Source: Paramoeba atlantica (Eukaryota; Discosea). From it: a stretch of DNA of 64,000 nt. The stretch lies in the NCBI GenBank assembly GCA_977017575.1, contig CDRNVI010000054.1, forward strand, positions 682,001-746,000, read 5' to 3'. Below are positions 17,981 to 29,515 of the stretch, piece after piece; the first letter of the stretch is position 1; every line of letters starts with the position of its first letter. The notes beneath the pieces were generated by a model. That model searched no databases. It saw only the letters and a program-made list of their open reading frames with translations, and was not told the DNA's origin. Made by a program: the position numbers and the translations under genes.

Positions 17981-18880
17981 ATGCTACACTTAACGCTACA
18001 AATGATCGTGCGGTTCATAATATGTTCGGATATTCAGGAGCCATCGACTAAACGTCGTAAAGTCGAAACTTCAGTATCTTCGAACATCCATTCCGATGAA
18101 CAAATTACAAATACGAGATCGCGTATTGCCAAAGTGAGCGCTGCGAATTTACCTCAGGAGTATCTACTCGTTCGTCTCCTCGCGGAAGTCCACAACTTGG
18201 ACGAATCGTGGAGTCTTCACACGCCAGCATGCGAGTGGGAAGGTGTGAGTTGTAACGAGCGGGAAGAAGTCAGCCACGTGAGATGGACCCAACGAGATTT
18301 GTCAGGTACTATGAACTTGATTTATCTCCCACATAGTTTGTACGATTTTGATGTGTGTCAGAACGCTCTAGAAGGGACAGCACCGCTCACGCGCTTGCCT
18401 TCGGAACTGCGATCACTAACTCTGTACGAAAATCGGTTTGCAGGCGAGTTGGACCTGATTTTTCTTCCGCTCTGTTTCGAAGATTTGACTTTGAATGACA
18501 ACAGATTCAATGGAACTGTGTGTTTGACGAGTCTGCCGGTCAATATGCGAAATGTGAACCTTAGCGAAAATCGTCTTACCGGGCCACTTGATTTGACTTT
18601 GCTTCCGCCTAACATATGTCAAGTATATCTCTCTGGAAATCAGTTGTCCGGCGAACTCGATCTCCGACAACTTCCTTCGGGGATTTGGCACCTTGATTTG
18701 TCGCGCAATATGTTTTCTGGTGATGTCAACTTGGCGGAGCTTCCATCTTCATTGCTGACTTTCAATTTATCAGATAATGTGAACTTGCGTAGCAATATAA
18801 CAAGATCGCCCTTTCCTGAGCATGTGCAAGAGTACGGTTTGTGCGTATATAACACACAGATAAGGCTCGAGAATCATTGA
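17981..18880 (+). CDS. Leucine-rich repeat protein A6 with KRRKVE basic stretch
   Basis: A 299-residue LRR protein. After MLHLTLQMIVRFII comes CSDIQEPSTKRRKVETS; the basic cluster resembles a monopartite nuclear import signal. It is followed by RIAKVSAANLPQEYLLVRLL (family block), cap CEWEGVSC at Cys84 to Cys91, VSHVRWTQRDLSGT and eight 23-residue LRRs with clear phase (LTSLPVNMRNVNLSENRLTG and kin). The terminal cap is NVNLRSNITRSPFPEH with YNTQIRLENH. No membrane segment is convincing. Closest relatives are the genes at 32,377 and 33,415. AATAAA words follow the stop. Confidence 0.88.
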   Translation: MLHLTLQMIVRFIICSDIQEPSTKRRKVETSVSSNIHSDEQITNTRSRIAKVSAANLPQEYLLVRLLAEVHNLDESWSLHTPACEWEGVSCNEREEVSHVRWTQRDLSGTMNLIYLPHSLYDFDVCQNALEGTAPLTRLPSELRSLTLYENRFAGELDLIFLPLCFEDLTLNDNRFNGTVCLTSLPVNMRNVNLSENRLTGPLDLTLLPPNICQVYLSGNQLSGELDLRQLPSGIWHLDLSRNMFSGDVNLAELPSSLLTFNLSDNVNLRSNITRSPFPEHVQEYGLCVYNTQIRLENH

Positions 18881-20844
18881 ATCAAATAGAATGATAAAGA
18901 ATTTAAAGAGAATAAAGAGAATTCAAAGAGAATAAAGAGAAAGATGGAGAGAAAATGGGGGGATTAGGGGGATCTTCAATTATTCAATAAATTCTATTGT
19001 TTTGGAAACTTTTATAAACTTTTTTATCTCAAAAAAGTGTACGACGTGACATACCCCCTTGATTAATTGCTGTCGCTCAACCCCTTTGTAATGTGCATAA
19101 CAGAGAACACATCTAAAATGTGTATGACAGACTAAACGCAATGTCTGAGAACTGTGATTTAGTATAATTTGTCTTAAAAAAAAGAGTTGTTTACTTTTGA
19201 TTTCTTAACTCCTATGGCTTCTTAACTCCGCAGTTTCCAGTCCCAAGCCTGGGGCAGGTCTCTCAAAGGCCGGGGTAGGAGGGGGAAGCGATCATTCGAT
19301 CGAGTTGTACACCTTGAATTGGATGTCTCGGTCTTCCCGATGACATTCGAACCGTATAGGGCTGGACTTGGCATGCTGCAGGGCAGTTAGACATGGTGAA
19401 GTACCGCAACACTCTCATGTTGCCACTGGTTAATTGAACAGTTGGACCCCCTTGGTTCCCGCTGGTAGGATGTGACATTGGATGTCACATGCTGGTTAGT
19501 TACGGAGAGTTGGACTCCCTTGGTTGGCGCTGGTACGCTGTGACATTGGATTGTTCTGACGAGTGAGAGCGCCATCGTCCCATTAATTGCCTCTCTGAAA
19601 TAGGAACGCCACGGACTCGAAGCTCAGTGACCTTCCCATGCTGCAATGAATGCATAGTCCATGTTCGAGTGTTATCAGAATATTCTAACATAAAAATTTA
19701 TTTTCGAAATTACAATTTTCATATTTTAAAAACTTCACACAATACAAGCAACTGCTCACAAAAATCACAAAGATATGAATCCGAATACTGGATAAAGAAA
19801 GATGCAAATACTGGATTTGGCAAAGATTTTAATGAATAGGTTAAGGAGATACCCAACATCGGGGTACAAAGATCTCAGCAGCCAGTCCAATAGACCACCC
19901 AATAGACTAATCCTAAACATTATCCTAAACTGTGTATAAACACACTCACAACAATTGCAGGCAACTGATCACAATGATCGCAAAAAAAATTTCAAAGGAT
20001 CCTGAGAAAGGGATTCAAAAGAAACGAACATAAGTCACTAGGATCGTGAACTGATCCCAAAGATAGAAAACAGCTCATCAAAAAGAACACAAAGAGGGAC
20101 CATTCTTTAAGAATGGGTCGCAAAGACCCCCCCAAAAAAAGCAAGAAAGAAGTTCAAAGTAGCCCAACAATAAAGTCTTAAACCTTAAAGCACAAATGCC
20201 TTAAAGTTTAAGGTATTTAAGTTGTTTAAGTCTTAAACAGCTGACCAAAAAGACCCCCCCCAAGAAAGAATCCAAACTATGAGGTACAACCAACTTAAGC
20301 AACTCAACTTAAAAAACTGATCTTAAGCAACTCAAAGATTGAACAACTGACCACAAAGGTCACCAGAAACATAATAGTAAAACATAATAATAAAAAAGAT
20401 CACAATGGTCCCAAAAAATGGATTCCGAAGAACTAAAACAAGTTCGAAATATCTTAAACAATTGATAAGGTAACAACATCCGATCACAAAGATCTTGAAG
20501 AATGTATCCGAATGACTCCATTGTGCGATACAACGTCTTAACAAACGGATCCCAAATAAATACAATCGCCTGGCCAAGGTCACAAGACACATGGACCCCA
20601 AAAATATTGAAGCATGGATCTCAAATACTCCAGATAAATATTGGCAAATAATTAAAGCTTGAAGGAAAATGAATCAAAAACAAAAATCACAAACGACCGA
20701 TAACAAAGATACATAAGGAGTAATTACAAATATACGAAAAACAATCGATCAAAACGATAAAGCAAACTATCACAAAAATTACAAAAAAAAACAGGATTGA
20801 TAACAAGAGTATCCAAGTAACGAATCGCTAACTGGGCCACAGGG
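18881..20844. other. 2-kb spacer, purine-rich degenerate repeat, no gene
   Basis: At 19,439-19,553 two tandem copies (about 66-bp step) of a TTGGACYCCCTTGGTT ... TGTGACATTGGAT module occur. From about 19,740 to 20,830 the sequence is strongly A-rich and keeps repeating words like TCACAAAGATC and CTGATCACAAAG at irregular 40-60 bp steps, a decayed minisatellite. No open frame is convincing. Confidence 0.5.
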
Positions 20845-22174
20845 GATAAAACAAAAACACCCATGTCGCCTCCCCCGTCCTGAATATTTGTCAATGTACC
20901 CCGGCATTGAACGACCTCCAACACCTCGCCCACCATTGCAGCTCACGGAGCATGAAATAGGAGCCGCAATGAAAAGTTTCCATCGAGGCTCATTGGGGGG
21001 TATGATGGGGTTACGCCCGGAGCAGATACTGGAAGCTTTTTACGCGAACGTCGACTCGTCCATCAACCCACTCACTTCTCTCACTAAATAAGTCAATCAC
21101 CTCCTGGCAGGGAAGGCCCCCCTCGAATCTCAAAATTACTTCGCCGGCGCCCGCCTCTGCGCCCTACAGAAAGGAGAGCATGACGTCCGCCCAATCGCCG
21201 TCGAGGAAACCCTCCGTCGCTTAGCCTGCAAAGGGGCTTGCGCAGCGCTAAAATCACAAGCACAAGCCATCTCTCACGGGACGCAATATGGTGTTGCTGT
21301 CCCCGCTGGAGCGGAACGGATGATACATCGTTGTCGACAAACGGTCTCTGCTCACATAGACGATCCGGAATTTGTTTTTTGCAAAGTCGATCTAGCTAAC
21401 GCGTTCAACAACGTAGCTCTTCACCCCGCCTCGGCACATAACGCTACTCTGTTCCAGGACATCCCCGGGAACAGGATAAACCTAGACGGCGAATTCGATA
21501 TCTTGGGAAGCCCTGTTGGATCGACCGATCATTGCACAAACTTTCTCTACACAAAAGCTTTACTCCCCGCACAAGCCACACTTCAGGCAATAAAGAAAGT
21601 CGAAGACCCCCAAGTGGCGGTGACACTGATTCGGCAATGCTCAGGTTTTTGCCAACTAGTTTTTTCTATGCGCACGACGCCCCCTCAGGTAATATCGAAC
21701 CTTTGCAAAAACCTCGATGATGCAGGACTACAAGCATTAGAGGGGGTCATCGGCTCGCTTAACTCCTCGGCACGCTCCCAGGCTCGGCGTAACAAAAGGC
21801 ACGGCGGTTTCAGTCTGCGATCCTCGTTCACCCACGCTGCCGCGGCGTATGTGTCTTCCGTTGCATTCGCAGCATTTTGCGATAGGTGGGACGCAGAAGA
21901 CGCTGCCGGTTTTCCCGAGGCAGCGCGCCATGTCAACGAGCTCATCGATACACCCCTCATAAACGAACGCACAGGGCGTTACTTGCAGGACGCTATTCCC
22001 ACGGCTCCCGGTCGCACTCCCACTGCTCCGACTCTTCCGGTCGATCTGACACTCCCTGATCCGACGCGTCCTGAGGTAAAACCGCGGATCCCTAGGCAGC
22101 AAGCCAAACATCGAAAGTCTACAACTTACCATGAGTACTCATCGAAGGTCCCCCCTAGCCGTGCGTTTTAGGCG
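20845..22174 (+). pseudogene. LINE reverse-transcriptase fragment, copy B (longer)
   Basis: Same element as at 1-943 but with more of its 5' part. The frame from about 20,845 reads KHPCRLPRPEYL, PPLQLTEHEIGAAMKSFHRG, MMGLRPEQI, then one in-frame TAA at 21,089-21,091 where relatives have a leucine. It continues VNHLLAGKAPLES, FAGARLCALQKGEHDVRPIA and MIHRCRQTVSAHIDDPEF. The catalytic core from after FNNV through YLDDGD is deleted in frame, as in copy A. The 5' side is truncated, fitting incomplete reverse transcription. Polymerase activity should be lost. Confidence 0.85.
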
Positions 22175-22684
22175 TATTAAATTTATTTATTAACAGATAA
22201 ATTAATATAAATTAAAGATCTCAAAACGAAAATATGGTATCATAACCCTACCATGACCCCTAATGCAAAAAATAAGGCGGGGTGCCTTATTGGTGGCCAG
22301 GGGTTTTTAGGGGTATTTTTATTCATTTATCCTTTAATTAATGCTTTGTCGGTAATGAATGGTAGAATTCTTTTTGAATTGATGCGCAAAAGAATTGAAG
22401 AGCCTCTGCACAAGTAAAAAAAATAGTACTCCTCCTAAAAGGAGATCGCAAGGTATATACGTATGACAGAAAAGGTTTCCTGCGTCATGCACTACAAGCC
22501 ATTTATGTGGCTGTACAAAAAGGCAACGCCGCTATACTATCCTCCGCGGTGAAAGAGTGGAGGAAGGCGGGTGTCCGCTAATGATGCATGTAAGAATGAC
22601 ATTGCAACATAGTCGACAGGCATTGCCGGAAACAAATAATAGTATTTTTTAAATACCCTTAATATTTTATCTAACTTACGTGTA
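22175..22684. other. Spacer, copy B of 944-1453
   Basis: No differences from the A copy were noticed; no supported gene. It presumably holds the promoter of the next LRR gene. Confidence 0.45.
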
Positions 22685-23398
22685 ATGGATTCCCAAGCTC
22701 CATCCACGCGCCCTTCGAAAGTTCGTGCAGTGAGTGTACCACAAGAAATGGATCTTGAGCGGCTCACCAGCAGTTTGTACACTCATCATGAGAGCTGGAG
22801 TTCAGATGTTTCCGCTTGCAAATGGAAAGGCATCAAGTGCAACTCTGAGGAGAAAGTTACAGACATAAAGTGGAACCGTCAAAACCTGAGTGGATCCATG
22901 AAATTTGAGTATATTCCAATATCCGTTGAGACGCTCGACATTGAACACAACTATATACGTGGTGAACTTGTCCTAAGTGACCTTTTCCCTTTAGTAAATT
23001 TTACTGCTTTCTATCTAGGGGAGAACAAATTTACAGGCAATCCGGATCTTTCCAGACTTCCGAAGCTTTCTACTGCAGCGTGGATGGAAAGAAATGAATT
23101 GTCTGGTGATATATGCCTTACACAGTTGCCCATCGATCTGGCATATATTGACGTTAGCGATAACTTGTTAACGGGAAAACTAGATTTGGGGGCACTCCCA
23201 CGCACTCTTGAATCATTGTACTTGTCTGGAAACAAATTCGAAGGGATTATAGATTTATCGCTCGTACCGGAGAAGCTAGATTCCATTTCATTAGAAAACA
23301 ATGAGCTCCTCGAAGGTACAATATTCGCGAGTAAACTCCGTCGGCGGTTAAGGAATCACATTGATGTATCGAATACCAAGCTTGTGATCTTAGATTAA
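22685..23398 (+). CDS. Leucine-rich repeat protein B1
   Basis: The 237-residue duplicate of A1, with the same start, CKWKGIKC cap, six or so LRRs and SNTKLVILD end. Two base differences were seen: one silent, one Ala to Ser (KLDAISLENN to KLDSISLENN). The spacer behind it lacks three bases (TTC) present in copy A. Confidence 0.85.
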   Translation: MDSQAPSTRPSKVRAVSVPQEMDLERLTSSLYTHHESWSSDVSACKWKGIKCNSEEKVTDIKWNRQNLSGSMKFEYIPISVETLDIEHNYIRGELVLSDLFPLVNFTAFYLGENKFTGNPDLSRLPKLSTAAWMERNELSGDICLTQLPIDLAYIDVSDNLLTGKLDLGALPRTLESLYLSGNKFEGIIDLSLVPEKLDSISLENNELLEGTIFASKLRRRLRNHIDVSNTKLVILD

Positions 23399-23798
23399 GA
23401 TAATAATTTAATACGCACTATGAATTTATGAATTCAGGTCCCTTTCATGAAATAAAGTATTAGAAAATAATTCATAAATTATGTGATTCATAAACATTTT
23501 TATGTTTTGTCCCTTAGCTCGATAGTCCCCTAGCTACATGCCCGTATGGAAAATATTGATTTCCCGTAAATAAATTATTACTGTTAGTACTGTTTTGTGA
23601 ACCCCCTTTATACGTAAAGAATTTCAAAAGTTCAGGTTGCCCCTTCAAGACCTTCTAAAAGTGTTCTAAAAGTCCTGATAACGGCGGAAGTATAAGAAAG
23701 GGGATAATTACAATTCCTAGAGTTTTAGGATTATCCTTTTAAAGTTCCAGAAAACTGTTTGCGCGGACGTCTCACGCGGAGCTAAGGTAAAGAACACC

Positions 23799-24557
23799 TT
23801 GTTGCCCCCTCATGTGCAACTTCTTTGTTTCTTAAAGCACGTGACGAATCCGCATTCTACATGGAAACAATCCGTCTCATTAACCGAATGGGAGGGCGTA
23901 GATTTAGATGAAGACGGAAGACCCGAATATATTGAGTTCACGAACCAACGACTAAAAGGCGAACTGAGCTGGAAGTTTCTCCTCGACACGGTCAACACTT
24001 GTATTCTTTACGGGACGGAGCTGATCGGAACGATTCCATGGAGCTCACTGCCACGGGCTCTGACTTGTCTTGAGTTACAACACTGTAAATTCTCTGGTGC
24101 TCTTCCCACACGGCTGAATCCGCTTCCCGAGAGTGTCTCCACACTTAAGCTCAACGAGAACCTTTTTTCAGGTCCTATAGAACTAGAGGCATTACCTCAA
24201 AAACTCGAATTGTTTTCCATTACAAACAATTTATTAACCGGAGAATTCGACCTCACTCGACTTCCCCGTACCCTTAAAACGGTTTCGGCCTCTGAGAACG
24301 GCTTTACGGGCCCTTTAGTGCTTACCTCGCTCCCACCCACGCTGGGCTCTTTGCACCTTCGTGGGAATGCGTTCTCCGGATCCATCGATTTAACGAAGCT
24401 CCCGAAAACCTTGCACAGGTTGGATCTCAGCTGCAATGAACTTTCCGGAGTTGTGCGATGGAGGAAATTGCCACGTGTGCTTGTGATTTTTCGGTTGATG
24501 ACAAACCGTTTCAGTTCGTATGATCCTCCGCAGACCCCGGATATCATGCTTATTTGA
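23799..24557 (+). CDS. Leucine-rich repeat protein B2, probably 5'-incomplete
   Basis: Identical in protein to A2, including the lack of an in-frame ATG upstream of the RGAKVKNTLLPPHVQL block, the TTCCAG acceptor-like site and the loss of both cap cysteines. That both copies share these traits means they predate the duplication. Confidence 0.75.
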   Translation: MLPPHVQLLCFLKHVTNPHSTWKQSVSLTEWEGVDLDEDGRPEYIEFTNQRLKGELSWKFLLDTVNTCILYGTELIGTIPWSSLPRALTCLELQHCKFSGALPTRLNPLPESVSTLKLNENLFSGPIELEALPQKLELFSITNNLLTGEFDLTRLPRTLKTVSASENGFTGPLVLTSLPPTLGSLHLRGNAFSGSIDLTKLPKTLHRLDLSCNELSGVVRWRKLPRVLVIFRLMTNRFSSYDPPQTPDIMLI

Positions 24558-24790
24558 ATGGCCGATGCCCTCGGGGTAGGATATAGAAGAAATGCACGAA
24601 AGAGTGTAATGCATGGTGAAGCTTTATTGAACGCCCTGAAAGAATAGCCAGCTGGCCACCTCATGGGAAAGTGGCGAGTCAGCCATTGTTTAAGATGTTG
24701 CGATTGATCTTACTTATACGAAATATAAGCCGTTAGGTGAATCTCGGTCGTAACCTACATGTACATGCAAATGTACATGTACCGGGAAAA

Positions 24791-25140
24791 TTGCGGTGGT
24801 TGTATAACTACCGCTCTACCCTCGATTATTGAAAAAAGGTGAACGAAAACATTGAAAATATAAAGAGGAACACAGTAATATAATAGAAGAAAAAAATATA
24901 AGAGGGGGCCCCGGTGGTCCAAAATTGAAAAAAATGGGGGGTCCAGGGAAAATCTTGATTTTCGAAATGGAGCGCAGGGAAGCGGTAGAGTAGGCCGCGG
25001 CGATGACTTTCCCCCCCCACCTAGGGGTACCCCCCCGGTACGCGCGGGAGGGGTCCGACAAGGTCAAAAATTCCGAAATTTTTGGGATGACTAAAAAGAA
25101 AAAAAAAATCGCGTTTTTTCGCGTTTAACGAAGAGCCTAA
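24791..25140 (+). repeat. Hairpin-headed dispersed repeat, copy 4
   Basis: Duplicate of the copy at 3,563, with the same palindromic head, G/C tracts and CGCGTTTAACGAAGAGCC tail. Confidence 0.75.
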
Positions 25141-25194
25141 ATAATAATGTAATTTGTATCAGCTTGTATCAGTTTGTAGTAAACTCACTACAAA

Positions 25195-25947
25195 TTGAAT
25201 CCAGAGTATGTCAATACGTATTACTACGAATCTCCTACAGCATCTCATATCATTTACGCCAGCACATACATGACGCCGATATATTGTGGTATGTTTGTCC
25301 TAATTCGGTTAAGTGCAGTTGATGGGTCATCTCGGCCAAGCAAAGTACGTGGCACTGTGTTACCACAGGAGTACACATTGGCTCAATTTGTGAGTAATTT
25401 AACGGACAAGGAGTTAACATGGAGTGAGGAAACACCCGCGTGTGAGTGGAAGTACGTTGAATGCAACCCTGATAAGCAAGTAGTTTCTCTTGAGTGGAGC
25501 AACACGTTTCTTGATTCAGCGTTTTCTGACTACCCGTCCGTACAAGGGCAAGTGTTATGGGAATTTATCCCCAACACATTGCGTGTCTTTCGAGCCTGCC
25601 GGCAAGGCTTGACGGGGCCTGTGAAACTTTCCCTATTACCACCTCAGTTGCGCATTTTCGTTATAAATCTAAATTTATGTGACGGAACGCTGGACCTGAC
25701 TCTTTTGCCATGTGACTTAAAGAACCTTACATTGAATTCAAATAAGTTCGTCGGAGAAATTGACCTCACACGCCTCCCCGCATCACTTCAAAATTTGGAC
25801 CTTCATAACAATAGGTTGCACGGAAAACTGGATCTTGCGAAACTTCCTGAAGCACTAATTGTCCTCAGACTTTCTGACAATTATTTCGATATTCCGGAAT
25901 CTATTCCTGATCTTGTTGTGGTGGGTTCTCAGTCAAAATACTACTAA
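25195..25947 (+). CDS. Leucine-rich repeat protein B3
   Basis: Identical to A3 over 250 codons, with the unshared N-terminal 40 residues, SRPSKVRGTVLPQEY block, CEWKYVEC cap and LRRs. The start is as uncertain as in A3. Confidence 0.82.
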   Translation: MNPEYVNTYYYESPTASHIIYASTYMTPIYCGMFVLIRLSAVDGSSRPSKVRGTVLPQEYTLAQFVSNLTDKELTWSEETPACEWKYVECNPDKQVVSLEWSNTFLDSAFSDYPSVQGQVLWEFIPNTLRVFRACRQGLTGPVKLSLLPPQLRIFVINLNLCDGTLDLTLLPCDLKNLTLNSNKFVGEIDLTRLPASLQNLDLHNNRLHGKLDLAKLPEALIVLRLSDNYFDIPESIPDLVVVGSQSKYY

Positions 25948-26040
25948 TGGACACATCGTGCAAGATATTATTATTTATTAATAATAAATATCTTTATTAA
26001 TGATTATGATTATAAATATAATTATAAATCCAAAAGTTCC

Positions 26041-26448
26041 ACCGGTGAAACTTTAATTAAGAATAACATCAATTAACGTAATGTCTGACGAGAAAAAAAT
26101 GTTTACGTTAATTAATGCTACGTTAATTAAAGTTACGTTAATTAATGTTGTTGTGGCGCGATAGTAAAAAAATTAGTTTCACAATGGTTTACTATTTTTA
26201 AGCCCACAAGCTTGAACAAAGTTTGGGAACTTATCCAAAGTTCCACCTAAAGTGAAATAGTCCACCGCCTATGGGTGTAGTTTCCACGGGCAACGGGCCG
26301 TATTCTTGAGGCATCTGCTAGAAATTTAAAAAAAGAAATGGTTAATTATTTTTCGCCATTTTTTGACCAAAATTAATTATTACGTTAATTAATGCTACGT
26401 TAATTAGAAAAACGTACATTTTAATTACGTTAAAAAGTGTCACCGGTA
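26041..26448. repeat. MITE-like element with ACCGGTGA termini, copy B
   Basis: Duplicate of 4,813-5,220: inverted ends ACCGGTGAAACTTT and ACCGGTGACACTTT with internal ACGTTAATTAA words. It moved here with the segmental duplication, not by independent transposition. Confidence 0.5.
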
Positions 26449-26499
26449 TATTATATCATTATAATTATTTATGAAATGGACAGTATAATTTTTATATTG

Positions 26500-26618
26500 C
26501 AGTGGTTGTATAACTACCGCTCTACACTCGATGATTGAAAAAAAGTGAACACAAACAGTGAAAATATAAAGAGGAACACAGTAGAGAACCACCGCGTTTA
26601 AGGAAGCGACTAAAAAAG
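26500..26618 (+). repeat. Hairpin-headed dispersed repeat, short copy 5
   Basis: Duplicate of 5,272-5,390: head and tail without the G/C-rich middle. Confidence 0.65.
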
Positions 26619-27729
26619 AAATATATTTTACGACATTAACACGCCGCGAAGCGGCGCGAAACTTCTTTATTGCTCCTTTGGCTCTCTAAAAAAATATGTT
26701 TTGTGCTACAAGTACAGCGTGCGTGGTACTACCCCCTTCATGTGTTGAGCTACAGAGCTTCATCTTCACCCCTTTCCTTCCCTGACCTGGCCTTTCTGAC
26801 TGTCACTAACTGCCATGAATTTCACAGACTGCCACGAGTTTCACTGACTGACTGCACTGTGTCCAATAGCAACCAAATGTGCTGTTACGTCCTCTTGCAG
26901 CCACGCATTGATGCCCCCCGCAGCGAAAGCCTAGTACCACCATTGGCACTGAGAGCGCCGTTTGTAAATGAGTTTGAGAGCGCCGCTTGAAAAAGCGTCA
27001 TGCGGTGGCTCAGACTCTGCTGCATTGCCGAGGCGACCTCCTCGACGCTTTAGCTCCTTTCTTCAGTCCGGAGTTTGCAAGTTCAACTACGTTCTTGTGG
27101 ATGCCAGTCGCAATAATCCACTCTTTGTGGTTCACAACTTCTCTTCGTTGGCCTTGTCGCGTGCTCTTGTCCTCATCTCAGCGAGATGTCCGTAACTTCC
27201 GATGTCCTCTCCGCAACAGCGCGGGTGCGCCCACAGGCAGGTGTAAAACTGGCCTTGTTTACCTGTTCGCAAGATTTTGATGTTCACAAGATGTTAACTC
27301 TCGTTTACAATGCAGTAGATCTGTTTTTCTACCGAGGCAAGGTGGACCAACAACTACCCAGCCAACACGGAGAAAAATACCTCAGCTAAGCTGCTTACCA
27401 CATTCCCGTATTCATACATGATGTGTACCATCATCATGCATGTAGGGTGTTGTTGCAAGGGAACGGACAACGTAGGTTCGGTCACGTCACGTGGTCCCGT
27501 ATTAGGGTCCTGCGACGCATACGATCTTGTTGCTTGTGAGGCCATTAAGATACAGTAAAACGTAAGAAAAATAAAGCAGCAAGGTATGGAAACTATACAA
27601 AAAATATACGTCTCAGATGAGTGTGTAACACAAAATTATCCCCCTGCAGGGTTTCATTTTCTTGCCATTGGCCACACTAAGAAAGAGCTTGTTTCCCCTT
27701 GTTTTTCGTTTGTACACTAAAACCTGCAC
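26619..27729. other. 1.1-kb spacer, copy B, no supported gene
   Basis: Counterpart of 5,391-6,501 with one base difference seen (T at 27,001 against C). It has the same small overlapping frames, none recognised. Confidence 0.45.
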
Positions 27730-28341
27730 ATGAACCTCTTGCCGAACTGGTGGGCCGCATCGGAGTCTTCCCCCTCCCCCCAGCGTGCCGATTTCGGAGG
27801 CAAACTCTCCGGGGCGGGTCTGCCCGAGGAATACCTTATGGAGCGCGTGGTACGCAACCTCTCCCCGAGCCATCCCACATGGCGCCCCTCCGTTGCGCTC
27901 TGTTCCTGGGAGGGGATCAAGTGCGATGGGGCGCAAAAAGTGACCTGGATCCGGTGGGATTGGCGACAGCTAAAAGGCACGCTCTCGTGGGCGTTACCCC
28001 CCGGTTTGGTGTATTTCGGCGTGCAATCCAATGAAATACACGGAGACGTTGAATTTTCACAGCTTCCCCTACATTTGCAACATTTTTATTTGAGCGAAAA
28101 TGGTTTTACCGGAAAGGTGGACCTCGCGGGTATGCCTCGAAGTTTAGATTGTATCGCATTGGACTGCAATTTGTTGAGCGGGGAAGTGGAGTTTCACGCC
28201 CTGCCACCAAATTTGCGGATGCTCATGTTGCAGAAAAATCCGGAATTAACTGGCATATTAGAGGAAAATGTGATGCCAAGGAAAGCAGAGTACAATTTTG
28301 CACGAACGCAGATAGTGTGTTGGAATGGAATGGTACAGTGA
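27730..28341 (+). CDS. Leucine-rich repeat protein B4, shortened by CGA to TGA
   Basis: 203 residues against 219 in A4. Start, GLPEEYLMERVVRNL block, CSWEGIKC cap (Cys58 to Cys65) and repeats are as in A4, with several substitutions (Arg to Lys, Glu to Asp, Asp to Glu). The frame stops after NGMVQ because the CGA of A4 reads TGA, a C to T change at CpG. The lost tail lies beyond the RTQIVCW cap, so the LRR fold is likely intact. Confidence 0.82.
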   Translation: MNLLPNWWAASESSPSPQRADFGGKLSGAGLPEEYLMERVVRNLSPSHPTWRPSVALCSWEGIKCDGAQKVTWIRWDWRQLKGTLSWALPPGLVYFGVQSNEIHGDVEFSQLPLHLQHFYLSENGFTGKVDLAGMPRSLDCIALDCNLLSGEVEFHALPPNLRMLMLQKNPELTGILEENVMPRKAEYNFARTQIVCWNGMVQ

Positions 28342-28447
28342 CTGATACAGATCGGACAGGGTGGGCGAATACTGTATCAGTACAAATAGGATTCTTTGCT
28401 AGTACATATGATCGGCACACAATATGATATTACATATTCTCGTCTCG

Positions 28448-28587
28448 CTTTATAAAATCGCCTTTCGGGATACCTTTATTCCATACTCCTTGAACAAAGT
28501 GACGCTGACTTGAGGACTGTACCGGCGAGTCAGAAGATCAGTTACCATGCCGATGAGCTGGGCTTCTACTTTACATGGACGGACGAA
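28448..28587 (-). mobile_element. IS30-like transposon remnant, copy B
   Basis: About 140 bp matching 7,720-7,865 of copy A, covering the minus-strand RRYSPQQ / LFKEHGIK region. Both inverted ends and the rest are gone; about 1.2 kb less than copy A. The insertion therefore predates the duplication and B lost sequence on both sides. Confidence 0.6.
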
Positions 28588-28807
28588 TATAAGATAAGCG
28601 TATCATAAGTGCATGATGATTTATCCTCAATATTATGTTATCTGTCTCTAAATGTAACTCGGAGTTATTCGAACTATTTTCAGTACTGTATTTTCAGCAT
28701 TCATTCACAACTACTTTTGCCTGCACACCACTACTGGACTAATTTACACTAACCACAAACTAATCTACACTTATCTCAATACCCTTTTATTTCTCAATTC
28801 GATCCGT

Positions 28808-29515
28808 ATGTCAGATTCCCTACACGAAGTAAAGAGCTCGGAAGAATTCGCGTGCCGTCTTGGACGCGTCAACCCCCGCCTTCCCCCCGAATATCTTCTT
28901 GCACAATTTCTGGAACCCTTGTATCTCATCCCTATGGGATGGGAATTCAACACCACCTCGACAGCAGCATGTCAATGGTATGGAGTGCAATGCGACGCGG
29001 ATCAGCGCGTCACCAACATTGATTGGTCTCATATCGGGATGAAAAACAAAGTGAAGGGTGAGACTTTACGATGGGAACGATTGCCCGCAACCCTCTTATC
29101 CCTGAGTTTGTACAGAAACGATGAACTAAGCGGCTCTCTCCCATTAGAATGTCTTCCTCAACAAATGGTCGGTCTTTACCTGACTACTAATCTATTTTCC
29201 GGGACATTGGACTTGAGTTGCGTACCACACACGATGCAACACATGGGACTTGCTCTAAACCGTTTCAAACAGGCCCTACACTTTGACGCTCTCCCACAGG
29301 GTCTCAAGACGCTTTCCTTGAAGTACAATTTCTATTTACGCGGGACGTATGACCTCACAACGCTTCCGAGCGGTCTTGTGTTGGATCAGACCTTTTTCAC
29401 AGACAGCACTCTTCTGGCTGATCAAGCGCACGGTGGACCAAGCGTCCTCTCATGCACGAGTCCTCTCATTCCAGAGTGTGTCTTCGTTGACATGGATGAG
29501 TGCCGAATTGTTTGA
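28808..29515 (+). CDS. Leucine-rich repeat protein B5
   Basis: The 235-residue duplicate of A5 with six to seven amino-acid differences (Phe24 to Leu, Asp to Gly before ETLRWERLP, Arg to Gly in ELSRSLP, His to Tyr, His to Asp near the C-terminus). CQWYGVQC cap at Cys55 to Cys62 and about five LRRs are kept; the frame is intact. Confidence 0.82.
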   Translation: MSDSLHEVKSSEEFACRLGRVNPRLPPEYLLAQFLEPLYLIPMGWEFNTTSTAACQWYGVQCDADQRVTNIDWSHIGMKNKVKGETLRWERLPATLLSLSLYRNDELSGSLPLECLPQQMVGLYLTTNLFSGTLDLSCVPHTMQHMGLALNRFKQALHFDALPQGLKTLSLKYNFYLRGTYDLTTLPSGLVLDQTFFTDSTLLADQAHGGPSVLSCTSPLIPECVFVDMDECRIV

